64,000 nucleotides of DNA from an uncultured Clostridia bacterium (GTDB lineage: Bacteria; Bacillota; Clostridia; Christensenellales; UBA1242): NCBI GenBank assembly GCA_934754355.1, contig CAKVID010000003.1, forward strand, positions 1-64,000, read 5' to 3'. How positions within the stretch are numbered: position 1 is the first letter of the stretch; every line of letters starts with the position of its first letter. This document shows, piece after piece, positions 14,382 to 23,242 of the stretch. The notes below the pieces were generated by a model, which was not told the DNA's origin, made no database searches, and worked only from the letters and a program-made list of their open reading frames with translations. Made by a program: the position numbers and the translations under genes.

Positions 14382-15377
14382 ATGAACACACCAAAAGCAG
14401 TTGTAATAAATAATTTCCAAGATGGTCGTCAGCAAATCATTCCCGTATATTATGGTGAAGACAATTGTGATGAGAAAAGGTCTCTGGCTAACGAATTGGA
14501 TTATGAAAAAAAATTACGAACTATATATGAGGAGCAAGTTAAAAAACTACAGGCAGAAAACGAACAATTAAAAAGACAACCTCGTAGAAGTCGTAGAACA
14601 AAAGAAGAAATTGATGCAGAAGAAAAAATTAATTATTCTGAATTCAAATGTAACGGAGTTAAACGAGCACAAGCAGCAGAGCCAATTCGTTCTTACGATG
14701 ATTTTGTAGCAATACAAAATTATTTTTTATCTAAAAATAACATTCGAGATTGGATGCTATGGACAATTGGTGTAAGTCTTGGGCTTCGAGTATCAGACTT
14801 GTTTAATTTAAAAGTTGGTGAATTTTTAAACGAAGATAAGCAAACATTTCGTGAAAGAGTTAAGGTATATGAGATTAAGACAAGTAAATTAAATAATATT
14901 CTTATTACCGAAGCAGTCAAACAAGCCTTGACAAAATATTTCGATTCAATAAATTGGAACTTTTCTCTTTGTGATTACTTATTTCAAAATAGATATACAA
15001 AGGATAAAATTGAAAGTAAACATGGCTGGAAAATCATATCCAATGCTGGCAAAGCATTAAAGTTGCCTATTCATATTGGATCGCATACTATGAGAAAATC
15101 GTTTGCCAACATAGCCGCTTGTGTTGATAATTCTAGCATTGATATGAACTCTATAACAAAGGTTCAAGGCTTGTTAAACCATAGCGACCAAAGAGTTACA
15201 ATGAGATATCTTTCAACTTATCAAAAAATGTATGATAAAGCAAGAATTGCCGTCAGCGATTTTGTTCTTGGCAAAACACAATGTAATGAACTAATTGTAG
15301 GCTTGCATAATCCAACAGAAGACATCATTTCCCGACTTGATTCTTTAGAAAAGAAGTTCTTTGACGAAAAACACTAA
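14382..15377 (+). CDS. Tyrosine recombinase with N-terminal coiled coil
   Basis: A 331-aa protein. Residues 35-85 are a charged coiled coil with an arginine-rich patch (RQPRRSRRTK). The catalytic domain keeps R136 (GLRVSDL), K169, H235-x-x-R238 (SHTMRKS), H267 (LNHSDQRVT) and the nucleophile Y276 (MRYLS). It lacks the usual N-terminal core-binding domain. Such internal recombinases may resolve element multimers or invert segments rather than integrate. ATG 14382 is preferred to GTG 14376 because of AGGAG at 14372-14376. Confidence 0.88.
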   Translation: MNTPKAVVINNFQDGRQQIIPVYYGEDNCDEKRSLANELDYEKKLRTIYEEQVKKLQAENEQLKRQPRRSRRTKEEIDAEEKINYSEFKCNGVKRAQAAEPIRSYDDFVAIQNYFLSKNNIRDWMLWTIGVSLGLRVSDLFNLKVGEFLNEDKQTFRERVKVYEIKTSKLNNILITEAVKQALTKYFDSINWNFSLCDYLFQNRYTKDKIESKHGWKIISNAGKALKLPIHIGSHTMRKSFANIAACVDNSSIDMNSITKVQGLLNHSDQRVTMRYLSTYQKMYDKARIAVSDFVLGKTQCNELIVGLHNPTEDIISRLDSLEKKFFDEKH

Positions 15378-15387
15378 GGAGTAACTA

Positions 15388-15774
15388 ATGATTACAAACG
15401 ATATTTGTAAGTGCAAAACTCTCATTCCACCCCTACATTTAATTAATTTGCCCTTAAATTCAGCAAAATATGAAATTCACTCAAAAAATTTTATTATAAT
15501 TGAACAAAATAAAATAAATTTAAAACCACTGACCTTTACAACATATTTATACAACTTTTTTGGTGGCAAACAACTTGGAAGTGCATTTTTCCAAATATGT
15601 AACCACTGCAATGCCTATTTTGCCTTTGATGATATCAAAGCACACTCTTTTAAAAAAGGCATAGTTTTTGAAAAAGACCCAAATAACCCAGTCTTGTTAA
15701 CTATGCTTAATTGCTCTCAGGACGAGATGCGTGAACTTAGACGCAATCCATACATACTAAATATATTAAAATAA
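15388..15774 (+). CDS. Hypothetical protein with CxxC (128 aa)
   Basis: Starts after AAGGAGTAACTA. It contains CKC near residue 8 and CNHCNAYFAF near residues 70-80, which could bind one zinc ion, followed by a helical C-terminus rich in Arg/Asn. No recognised family. Co-transcribed with the recombinase. Confidence 0.6.
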   Translation: MITNDICKCKTLIPPLHLINLPLNSAKYEIHSKNFIIIEQNKINLKPLTFTTYLYNFFGGKQLGSAFFQICNHCNAYFAFDDIKAHSFKKGIVFEKDPNNPVLLTMLNCSQDEMRELRRNPYILNILK

Positions 15775-15778
15775 CATT

Positions 15779-15807
15779 TTGACAACTGCGTACAATTAAT
15801 ATATAAT
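15779..15807 (+). promoter_or_regulatory. Consensus promoter TTGACA-N17-TATAAT
   Basis: Perfect -35 TTGACA (15779-15784) and -10 TATAAT (15802-15807) with a 17-bp spacer, 22 bases before the ATG of the 15829 gene. This is one of the strongest promoters seen in the window. Confidence 0.92.
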
Positions 15808-15828
15808 AGTATGTAAGGAGTAATCAAT

Positions 15829-16824
15829 ATGAACTTAGAAAATTTTGTTGAATTTTACAAAACAAAATATAAAGCAAATACAACCAGCATAAATACAGTC
15901 ACAAGGCTATGGAATCAAGTCAATGAACATTATTTAGAAATAAAAGAAAGAACAGCCCAAAACGACAAAGAAGTTTATGAATCAATATTTGCCGACAGGA
16001 ATTTGTTAATTAGTATAATATCTCCGTCTACGGTCAATGCTATAACATTTTATCATCGTAAGCGTATTCTAAAAATGTTAATTGATTATATATCTATGCA
16101 TACTGAAGGAGTCAATACAGATGTCCTTCAAAAGATGGTTCAGTCAATACAATTGTCAGAGGCGCAAAAAAACATTATTAGAAATCAGTCTATATATTTT
16201 AAAGATTTATCAAGTATTTTGTCTTATGTTGAATACTCTGTATCCACACTTTGCAATATTAATGGGACTAAATATAATCCACACGAAAATTACCTAGCAG
16301 AAAGATCCATGATAATATTATTGTGGTATAATTTAACGGACGATCAAATAACTAATTTAAAAAAGCATGATATTTCTAAAAGAGGAACCTCAGGTATTAT
16401 TAATATAAATAACGAAAAGTCTATCACTATAAATTATAATGAATATCAAATACTTAATGATTATGCTTCAGCAACTTCACAAAAACAAATAAGTGGTAGC
16501 CAAATATCTCTTAAAAATACACCCTACTTATTCCGAGGAATTAAAAAAGACAGAATAGACATTACCTCATATATTCAAGAAATGTTCAAAAAGATAAGTA
16601 AACAATTTGAAGGCAATCTAGGAAGTTTAATTCACCTTTCGCCTGAATATATAAAATTAAATGGCTTTTATTTCTTTCTAAAAGAAAATATCGCTAAAGG
16701 AGAACCATTAGAGAAATTACTTAAAGAACACTTTAAAGATAGAATTGCCAGACAAACACACTGTAAACAATTTAAACTTTGGTTAAACGAGTTCTACCCT
16801 GAAATAGATACAACAAAATTATAA
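15829..16824 (+). CDS. Recombinase-like protein lacking the active site
   Basis: A 331-aa protein with the overall layout of a tyrosine recombinase: an N-terminal helical core-binding-like domain (1-130) and a second domain in which LLWYNLTDDQITNLKKHDI (about 163-181) parallels the L.y.TGLR..E...L...D segment. The catalytic Arg is missing and no HxxR or terminal Tyr motif is visible, so it would be catalytically dead. It could be a DNA-binding factor. It has its own consensus promoter and a terminator at 16841. The relationship is my reading of patterns, not proven. Confidence 0.6.
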   Translation: MNLENFVEFYKTKYKANTTSINTVTRLWNQVNEHYLEIKERTAQNDKEVYESIFADRNLLISIISPSTVNAITFYHRKRILKMLIDYISMHTEGVNTDVLQKMVQSIQLSEAQKNIIRNQSIYFKDLSSILSYVEYSVSTLCNINGTKYNPHENYLAERSMIILLWYNLTDDQITNLKKHDISKRGTSGIININNEKSITINYNEYQILNDYASATSQKQISGSQISLKNTPYLFRGIKKDRIDITSYIQEMFKKISKQFEGNLGSLIHLSPEYIKLNGFYFFLKENIAKGEPLEKLLKEHFKDRIARQTHCKQFKLWLNEFYPEIDTTKL

Positions 16825-16840
16825 TTTCATATTTTATTTA

Positions 16841-16867
16841 AAGCAGTATATAAAATACTGCTTTTTT
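16841..16867 (+). terminator. Intrinsic terminator
   Basis: AAGCAGTAT (16841-16849) pairs with ATACTGCTT (16855-16863), with a T tract through 16867. It ends the 15829 unit. Confidence 0.88.
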
Positions 16868-16897
16868 CTTATAAAAAATAAAGGAGGTAAATGTTAA

Positions 16898-17062
16898 ATG
16901 GCAAATATCGTTTATACAATAAATACAGATGAAGTCGTTGATAAAAAATCAGTTAATGAAATTATTGATAGACTTCACAAATATTACTTAGCACATTCTG
17001 ATGCCTTGGATGTTGGTATTAATGCTGAAATTGAAGATATTAAGAAAACATACATACTATAA
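16898..17062 (+). CDS. Small hypothetical protein (54 aa)
   Basis: Reads MANIVYTINTDEVVDKK and ends KKTYIL; it starts at ATG 16898, nine bases after AAGGAGGT. An ATG at 16891 in another frame stops after 13 codons. It is helical and acidic with no recognised family. Confidence 0.65.
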   Translation: MANIVYTINTDEVVDKKSVNEIIDRLHKYYLAHSDALDVGINAEIEDIKKTYIL

Positions 17063-17129
17063 TAGAATATTATTTTAAATAAAATAGTCATTTTATTCAA
17101 ATATTTTTTTATAAAAAGAAGGATTTTTT

Positions 17130-17390
17130 ATGAAATTTATACTATCAAAATGTTATCGTAGCGAATTACAACTAATAAAAGAACTCTATCCCAAAATAGA
17201 CTTTGAAAGATTTAAGGTCAAAGCATGTAAGCACAGAGTCAAAACAATTTCAGGGTGCTACACGAATGAAAAATGCTATATGGAAATTAACACTTTAAAA
17301 GACCTTCTGGATTTTCAAAAACAATGCAATGGCGTAAATTTAATATTAGACGATAAACAAATAGTTATTTATGACGACTATATAGAATAA
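17130..17390 (+). CDS. Small hypothetical protein (86 aa)
   Basis: A basic alpha/beta protein starting after AAGGATTTTTT and ending 13 bases before rtcB. Cysteines at several positions do not form a standard zinc motif. Likely co-transcribed with rtcB. Confidence 0.6.
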   Translation: MKFILSKCYRSELQLIKELYPKIDFERFKVKACKHRVKTISGCYTNEKCYMEINTLKDLLDFQKQCNGVNLILDDKQIVIYDDYIE

Positions 17391-17403
17391 CAAGGAGATG
17401 TAT

Positions 17404-18564
17404 ATGGAACTAGAAACAAAATATGGACAAATAAAAGTGTATGCCAAGACTATAGAGAATGAAGCTATGTCACAAATTATTCAAATGGCAAATAGTCCAT
17501 TGGGAGAGAATGCCCATATAAGAATTATGCCAGATTGCCACGCTGGTGCTGGCTGCACTATAGGTACTACCATGATAATTACAGATAAAGTCTGTCCTAA
17601 CTTAGTTGGAGTTGACATTGGATGTGGAGTTACTTTTATTAGAACCGACATAAATTTTAATGAAAGATGGAAAGAACTTGATGACATTATTAGAAAGTAT
17701 GTACCATTTGGTGCTGAAACTCATGCTCACACTGTACCATGGGATTTTTCACAGTTAAGATGCTGGAATAACTTAAAGAAAGAAACTCAAGAACTTGCAC
17801 AAACTTCACTAGGTTCATTGGGTGGTGGCAATCATTTTATTGAGGCATATGACTCTGGTTGCATAGCCGTCCATAGTGGCTCAAGAAATATTGGGTATAA
17901 AGTAGCTGAATATTATCAAAAGCTCGCTGAAAAATCATTAATTGCTAAGCAGTGTCAAATTAGAAAAGAGATGCTTCAATCAGTACCACCCACGGAAAGA
18001 GAACAATGGCTAAAAGAGCATCAGATTCAAATTGATAAAGAATTATGTTACCTTGAAGGTAACGATTTAGAGGATTATTTGCACGATGTTGAAATAATGC
18101 AAAAGCTTGCAAATGACAACCGCCACAGGATTTTAGAGACCATTGTGAAATATATGAATGGAATCACAAAAGACGAGATAAACACTATTCATAACTACAT
18201 TGACACTAAAAACAATATTCTTAGAAAAGGTGCTGTATCGGCTCAGAAAAACGAATTATTGGTCATACCTTTGAATATGAGAGATGGAATATTAATATGC
18301 GTAGGAAAAGGAAATCCAGATTGGAACTACTCTGCCCCACACGGCGCAGGAAGATTATATTCACGATCAAAAGCAAAGCAATTATTTTCTGTTGAAGAAT
18401 ATTCTAAACAAATGGAAGGTATAAATACAACTTGCATAAATGAGAACACTTTGGACGAAGCACCATTCGTCTATAAAGACTTTAACGAAATAATGGAATG
18501 TATAGAACCTACAGTATCAATACTTGAAAGAATTAAACCAGTATATAACTTTAAAGCAAATTAA
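17404..18564 (+). CDS. rtcB: RtcB-family RNA ligase
   Basis: A 386-aa RtcB with the metal and guanylylation residues: D44-C-H46-AGAG, VGVD71-IGC74-GV, GGGN143-H144-F, VH157-SGSRN, and H313 in APHGAGR, the histidine that accepts GMP. RtcB joins RNA 2',3'-cyclic phosphate or 3'-phosphate ends to 5'-OH ends using GTP and Mn2+, repairing cleaved tRNAs and other RNAs. ATG 17404 is taken as start because AAGGAG sits too close to the ATG at 17398. In this element it could reverse RNase-toxin damage or circularise or join the structured RNAs; this is inference. No archease gene is adjacent. Confidence 0.93.
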   Translation: MELETKYGQIKVYAKTIENEAMSQIIQMANSPLGENAHIRIMPDCHAGAGCTIGTTMIITDKVCPNLVGVDIGCGVTFIRTDINFNERWKELDDIIRKYVPFGAETHAHTVPWDFSQLRCWNNLKKETQELAQTSLGSLGGGNHFIEAYDSGCIAVHSGSRNIGYKVAEYYQKLAEKSLIAKQCQIRKEMLQSVPPTEREQWLKEHQIQIDKELCYLEGNDLEDYLHDVEIMQKLANDNRHRILETIVKYMNGITKDEINTIHNYIDTKNNILRKGAVSAQKNELLVIPLNMRDGILICVGKGNPDWNYSAPHGAGRLYSRSKAKQLFSVEEYSKQMEGINTTCINENTLDEAPFVYKDFNEIMECIEPTVSILERIKPVYNFKAN

Positions 18565-18573
18565 GGAGGAATT

Positions 18574-18900
18574 ATGCCAGAAGAACTATTTGCAGAACAA
18601 ACGCTACTTGATTTAACACCACACAAAAGAAAAAGAAACAATCATATACAACTAAACAAAATTATTATAAAATATAACCCCTTGATCTTGTCTCCAGATT
18701 ATTGTTTGACACGAGTAAATACATATTTAACATATATTAAAGATTTTAATCTTGATATATTTTCTCTTAAAAAAACCAGAATGGAAAACTATTCTAATAT
18801 AATCATGATATGTAAAACAAACAAAATTTTCAAAACTATAAAATTTATATTTCAAAAAGAACATCTTTTGGCAAACAATTCCAAATTTAGAGGCTTTTAA
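18574..18900 (+). CDS. Hypothetical basic protein (108 aa)
   Basis: Starts after AAGGAGGAATT, 9 bases past rtcB. Highly basic (HKRKRNNH near 17-24 and a Lys-rich C-terminus), which suggests nucleic acid binding. No recognised family. Confidence 0.6.
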   Translation: MPEELFAEQTLLDLTPHKRKRNNHIQLNKIIIKYNPLILSPDYCLTRVNTYLTYIKDFNLDIFSLKKTRMENYSNIIMICKTNKIFKTIKFIFQKEHLLANNSKFRGF

Positions 18901-18901
18901 T

Positions 18902-19165
18902 ATGACAACAAATTACAATGATAATTATAAGATGCTTGTTGATAGAGCTTCTTTTTTATTTTATGCCAACAGCGGTTTTCTAAAACTACAAGATGCAATA
19001 AAATATGCTTTAAATGAAGTTGGGGGTATCTATGCTGTTTTATCCCCTAACACTATTAGAGATATAAGTCTCTGTTTTGATGTTGATATAAATGAAATTG
19101 AAAATGATTTAATCAACGACATAAATAATCAAATAAGGAGAGATAATGAAACAATTAACTACTGA
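18902..19165 (+). CDS. Small hypothetical protein (87 aa)
   Basis: A helical acidic protein; the ATG is one base after the previous stop with GAGG 8 bases before. Its 3' end overlaps the following gene by 20 bases. No family recognised. Confidence 0.6.
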   Translation: MTTNYNDNYKMLVDRASFLFYANSGFLKLQDAIKYALNEVGGIYAVLSPNTIRDISLCFDVDINEIENDLINDINNQIRRDNETINY

Positions 19166-19415
19166 TTATAAACCAAATACTCGAGTTTATGTATACATAA
19201 GTTTAATTGATGGTACCCATTTTATCACAAATACTAGAATTACAAAATCAAATAGTAAATTATATCAAGAATATGGAGACTGGTATAAATATTGCATTAA
19301 AAATAAACCCGAATTGAATGCTTATATTGAGGACTGGCAAGATATATTTGATAATAATTATCTACAGTGTTTAAAAAGACAAATTAAAAATATAATGTAC
19401 GATGAAAATAAATAA
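19146..19415 (+). CDS. Small hypothetical protein (89 aa)
   Basis: Starts after ATAAGGAGAGATA inside the preceding gene. Alpha/beta composition with aromatic residues and no motif I recognise. Confidence 0.6.
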   Translation: MKQLTTDYKPNTRVYVYISLIDGTHFITNTRITKSNSKLYQEYGDWYKYCIKNKPELNAYIEDWQDIFDNNYLQCLKRQIKNIMYDENK

Positions 19416-19427
19416 CAAGGAGATATT

Positions 19428-19769
19428 ATGGAAGATAAAAATTATACTGTTGAAGAATTAAAAGAAAAGCTATTAAACAAACAAGAATTAACATCAGATG
19501 AAGTTGAAGCACTTATTAATTGCTATTATGAAGGTGATTGCGCTAGCTTTAATCATGTTGACGAAATCGAGGGAGAAGATAGAAGATGGTCAAGACTTAA
19601 TAAAGTCATCATTCAGGTTGTTCCTGAAAATAGATTTTTTTCATTAACTTATGACCACGGACTAACAGAATATCAAGACGATTGTTATAATGCACAAGTT
19701 GCAAAAGAAGTTAAACCAGTTGAAAAACAAATTATAATCAAAGAATGGAATGCAATTGATGAAAAATAA
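19428..19769 (+). CDS. Hypothetical protein (113 aa)
   Basis: Starts after CAAGGAGATATT. The N-terminus is a Glu/Lys-rich helix (VEELKEKLLNKQELTSDEVEALI) and the C-terminus a beta-rich domain (RLNKVIIQVVPENRFFSLTYD). Resembles small phage proteins; function unknown. Confidence 0.65.
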   Translation: MEDKNYTVEELKEKLLNKQELTSDEVEALINCYYEGDCASFNHVDEIEGEDRRWSRLNKVIIQVVPENRFFSLTYDHGLTEYQDDCYNAQVAKEVKPVEKQIIIKEWNAIDEK

Positions 19770-20094
19770 TTTTAAGAAAAAATTTAAACAAATGAAAAAA
19801 CAATTAATAAAACATGCAAAAGAATTCCAAGCCTTTGATTTTGGTTTTATGGAGACTATATTGTTTGATTGTATTAAAATTTATTATGAATTTTTTAAAG
19901 ACCCATCTAATTTATATCAAGATACTACACATGAGATGAGCCATTGGGAAGAATCTACTAAAGCTTTGAAAAGATGTGTAGAAATCATAGATAAATTAGA
20001 GAATTTAACTTTTGCAGATTTTGAAGAACAAATTAAACTAAAAAATGAATTTTATAATTTAATTAGAGATAATGTTGATTATTGGTGGGATTAA
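19750..20094 (+). CDS. Hypothetical helical protein (114 aa)
   Basis: Overlaps the previous gene by 20 bases; ATG 19750 and ATG 19759 are both possible starts and neither has a strong ribosome-binding site. Basic N-terminus (KKKFKQMKKQ), then an acidic helical body. No family recognised. Confidence 0.6.
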   Translation: MQLMKNNFKKKFKQMKKQLIKHAKEFQAFDFGFMETILFDCIKIYYEFFKDPSNLYQDTTHEMSHWEESTKALKRCVEIIDKLENLTFADFEEQIKLKNEFYNLIRDNVDYWWD

Positions 20095-20096
20095 AT

Positions 20097-21527
20097 ATGA
20101 ATACACTAGAAAGAAAACAAATGATATTTAAACGATTAAAAGAACACTTAAATCAAATTGAACCACTATATGAAGTTGTTGGAATTTTTCTTCAAGGTTC
20201 GCAAAATTACGATTGTGATTTATATGACGATGATTATCATAGCGATATAGATACAAAGGCAATAGTCTTACCCTCTTTTGATGATTTTGTCAAAGGAGTT
20301 CCCCCAATATCTACTACATACATAATGGAAAATGGCGAACATATCGACATTAAAGATATTAGATTAATGTTTAATCTGATTGAAAAACAAAATCCTAGTT
20401 ATGTCGAAATTCTTTTCACGGAATTTAGAATAATAAACAAAAAATATAGAGACATTGTTAAAAAATTAATAGAAAAAAACGAAGAAATGGCTAGAATAGA
20501 TAAAAATAGATTTCTAAAATCAATACTTGGCTTTGCTAAAGAAAAACAAGCAGCAATGACACACCCATACCCTTCGTTGATTGATAAAATAAATAAGTAT
20601 GGATATGATCCTAAACAATTGCATCATATAGTTCGATTAAATTTATTGGCACAATGTTACATTCAAGATTTGCCGTATGCGAAATGTTTAATTCCCAATG
20701 AAGCAGATTTAAGATATTTGTTAGACATAAAGTTAGGCAAATACACATTACAACAAGCCGAAGAAATTGCTGAAAAGAATATTCAATCATTACAAGAAAT
20801 GATTAATCATTACATAACCAGTAATGTCAATCAACTTCCAAATAATCAGATATTGGACACGCTTCAAAATAGCCAATATGAAATAATTAAAAGATATTTT
20901 GTTGAACTCTTAATGCCCGTAGTTGCGACAAAGACAATAAAATTTAAACCTAAAAATATTTTTGTAACAAGCGATAACCATTTTTTTCACGCCAATGTAA
21001 TTAAATTCGAAAATCGTCCATTTGACGATGTGAATGATATGAATAATAAGATGATAAAAATGTGGAACGACAAAGTAACAAATGAAGATTTGGTATATAT
21101 TATTGGAGATTTTAGTTTCGGCAAAGCTGAAGAAACCAATAGTTTATTAAAGCAACTGCACGGGAAAAAAGTGTTAGTTTTGGGTAATCACGACCATTTT
21201 GTCAAAGCAAATAATTTTGATAAAAACGCTTTTTTAGAAATTTGCAACTATAAAGAAATCGAGTTTTCTGGCAAAACTTTTGTGATGTGCCACTTCCCGT
21301 TTGCATCAAATGATAATAAAAAATTCCAATTATATGGACATATTCACTCCAACAAAATAGATGGACTTCACCATTACGAATATAAGTTGCCACCTAATTC
21401 TTACAATGTTGGGGTAGATGTTAATAACTATCAACCTGTTAATCTTAATGATATACTAAAACTTATTCCACCAAAGCCTGCTCTTTGGAGCAATATGAAT
21501 AATAGGAGCGACAATGAAAAAATATAA
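20097..21527 (+). CDS. Nucleotidyltransferase-metallophosphoesterase fusion
   Basis: A 476-aa two-domain protein. Residues 1-260 are a nucleotidyltransferase of the Pol-beta type: G34-S35 in FLQGSQNYDC and the metal-binding D50-x-D52 (SDIDTKA), with a helical domain after it. Residues 285-476 are a calcineurin-like phosphoesterase: SD293-NH295-F, GDFSFG, GNHDH, CHFPF and YGHIHS. ATG 20097 follows GGTGGGATTAAAT; a longer frame starts at 20082. Two RNA-end-type activities in one chain near rtcB suggests RNA-end repair or nucleotide-modification metabolism, but substrates are unknown. Confidence 0.85.
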   Translation: MNTLERKQMIFKRLKEHLNQIEPLYEVVGIFLQGSQNYDCDLYDDDYHSDIDTKAIVLPSFDDFVKGVPPISTTYIMENGEHIDIKDIRLMFNLIEKQNPSYVEILFTEFRIINKKYRDIVKKLIEKNEEMARIDKNRFLKSILGFAKEKQAAMTHPYPSLIDKINKYGYDPKQLHHIVRLNLLAQCYIQDLPYAKCLIPNEADLRYLLDIKLGKYTLQQAEEIAEKNIQSLQEMINHYITSNVNQLPNNQILDTLQNSQYEIIKRYFVELLMPVVATKTIKFKPKNIFVTSDNHFFHANVIKFENRPFDDVNDMNNKMIKMWNDKVTNEDLVYIIGDFSFGKAEETNSLLKQLHGKKVLVLGNHDHFVKANNFDKNAFLEICNYKEIEFSGKTFVMCHFPFASNDNKKFQLYGHIHSNKIDGLHHYEYKLPPNSYNVGVDVNNYQPVNLNDILKLIPPKPALWSNMNNRSDNEKI

Positions 21528-21612
21528 TTACAAAAAACAAGGTGCTATCTGGATGTCAATTATTAGCACTATTTTTATAGCAGAATTAATATTGCTACTT
21601 ACAGCAATATAA
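21514..21612 (+). CDS. 32-aa single-pass membrane peptide
   Basis: Reads MKKYNYKKQGAIWM and ends ELILLLTAI; one membrane segment at about 10-31 with a basic N-terminus. Starts after AATAGGAGCGACA, overlaps the preceding gene by 14 bases and ends 10 bases before the next ATG. Possibly a small toxin-like or regulatory membrane peptide. Confidence 0.55.
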   Translation: MKKYNYKKQGAIWMSIISTIFIAELILLLTAI

Positions 21613-21622
21613 AGGAGAACGA

Positions 21623-22165
21623 ATGAAACATAAATTTATATGTATGGTGACAATGTTTATATTGTCATTATTTTTTCTTTGTGGATGTAGCAATTCTACC
21701 AACACACAAGAAGATATCAAAAACACGCAAACAGTTGTAAATGGCATGGTTAATAAACAACCTACACCGACGGACATAAACTATAGTCTCGAAAGATATA
21801 ATTTAATCCGTCGAGCATATTGGGTTAATGGGCAAAGAGAGAAAGCATTGAATTTACCATGTGTAATCGCAAGACCACTAGGTTATGTTGTTTTATTTTC
21901 TAATAGTGGTGCTGTAATTGGCAGATTTATTGTTGATGGTAAGGTTTCCAGCCTAAATAGTTTCTTGACACCTGATATGGTTCAAAACTATTCAAACGGT
22001 AACTGTCGAGAAGTTGAACTGCCCGATATTGACGGAAGTTACGGTACGAATGTTGAAGGAATTTTTTTCTTCACAACTGACGGGAAATACATAGAATGGA
22101 CTGGAGATTTTTTATATAGTGATATCCCATTCACTGTGAATGATCCAATTTTAAAAACGAATTAG
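21623..22165 (+). CDS. Predicted lipoprotein (180 aa)
   Basis: Has a signal peptide (MKHKFICMVTMFILSLFFL) with lipobox CGC, cleaved before C22. The mature part has a polar Asn/Thr linker then a beta-rich domain (residues 60-180). Starts after AAAGGAGAACG. Exposed lipoproteins on prophages sometimes alter host surface or exclude superinfecting phage; here the function is unknown. Confidence 0.8.
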   Translation: MKHKFICMVTMFILSLFFLCGCSNSTNTQEDIKNTQTVVNGMVNKQPTPTDINYSLERYNLIRRAYWVNGQREKALNLPCVIARPLGYVVLFSNSGAVIGRFIVDGKVSSLNSFLTPDMVQNYSNGNCREVELPDIDGSYGTNVEGIFFFTTDGKYIEWTGDFLYSDIPFTVNDPILKTN

Positions 22166-22173
22166 GAGAACTT

Positions 22174-22650
22174 ATGAGAAAACTATTTACGATAATTGGA
22201 ATTATATTTTTGTTAATTTTATTTGTAGGATTGCCAACATTTTTTACTATAACTCCTACTGGTAAAAAAGTTTGGAATAATTGGTTTCACTCCGTTCAAG
22301 AAGCAGATGATGAAACCAACTATACAACATTGAAAGAAGTTGAAGATACTTGTAGAGCAATGATAGCAAGTTATAACAACGATAAATTAATTTATGAGCA
22401 ATACAAGGATAGTACCGATAGTTTAGAAAGACAAATGTCAAACAATGCAAAAACAAGAGCAAATCAAACAGCTAGTACCTACAATAATTATATTATTAAA
22501 AATAAATACATCTGGAAAAATAATATCCCAGCCGATATTTGTATGTATCTACAATACATAGGTGAAACGCAAGGATCAACAACAACCCATAATATATTAA
22601 ATGAAGATAAAATTGTCTATGAGGAGATGAATGATGATATATCTAATTAA
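22174..22650 (+). CDS. Membrane-anchored hypothetical protein (158 aa)
   Basis: One N-terminal membrane helix (4-27) followed by an extracytoplasmic, polar helical domain. Starts after TTAGGAGAACTT, 8 bases after the lipoprotein gene, and overlaps the next gene by 20 bases. The LemA-like helical pattern (EVEDTCRAMIASYNNDKLIYEQY) is suggestive but not conclusive. Confidence 0.65.
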   Translation: MRKLFTIIGIIFLLILFVGLPTFFTITPTGKKVWNNWFHSVQEADDETNYTTLKEVEDTCRAMIASYNNDKLIYEQYKDSTDSLERQMSNNAKTRANQTASTYNNYIIKNKYIWKNNIPADICMYLQYIGETQGSTTTHNILNEDKIVYEEMNDDISN

Positions 22651-23242
22651 TCATGAAAAAGTATCAGCGAAAGAATTTAAAAAAGAATTAGATGAAAGAA
22701 TTAAAACATATATCCCCTATAGCGAGTACTATCCACATAAAGATGAAGTAAGGGAAGAATTATATAAGGAAGGCAAATTTGTGTTTTTTACTTACGATAA
22801 AAGATATAAGGATATGTTAATACCTATCAAACGAGATGAATTTATCGTTACCAACCAAAAAATACTTGATATTGCTGAAATAGTTGAAGCAAACGAATAT
22901 GATTCTGAAGATGATGATGCTTTGTCAATTGCAAAAGCGCTATATGATGCTGGGTATAGGAAATCAAAGGAAACAATAATAGAAAAAGAGTTAAAACGAG
23001 TCATCAAAAAAATAAACGCTGCTAATTTGATGGAATGGAATAATAGATTTGAAATTCGCCTTATAGACTATAAAGGTTCAAATAGGTTAATGGCACATAT
23101 AAAAATGGTTGATAATCTTTTAAACGAAACTGAAGACGAATATGTTGAGTTTTATAAATTAGGCAACAAATACTCCAGTTGGCATATATGGGAAAAATAC
23201 AATGAATTTGTGATTAATAGAAAGGAGAAACATCCACTATGA
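22631..23242 (+). CDS. Hypothetical protein (203 aa)
   Basis: Charged, soluble, helical protein. ATG 22631 (or 22634) follows GAGGAGATGA inside the upstream gene. Residues 80-115 (EYDSEDDDALSIAKALYDAGYRK) resemble a segment common in small phage proteins. Function unknown. Confidence 0.65.
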   Translation: MMIYLINHEKVSAKEFKKELDERIKTYIPYSEYYPHKDEVREELYKEGKFVFFTYDKRYKDMLIPIKRDEFIVTNQKILDIAEIVEANEYDSEDDDALSIAKALYDAGYRKSKETIIEKELKRVIKKINAANLMEWNNRFEIRLIDYKGSNRLMAHIKMVDNLLNETEDEYVEFYKLGNKYSSWHIWEKYNEFVINRKEKHPL

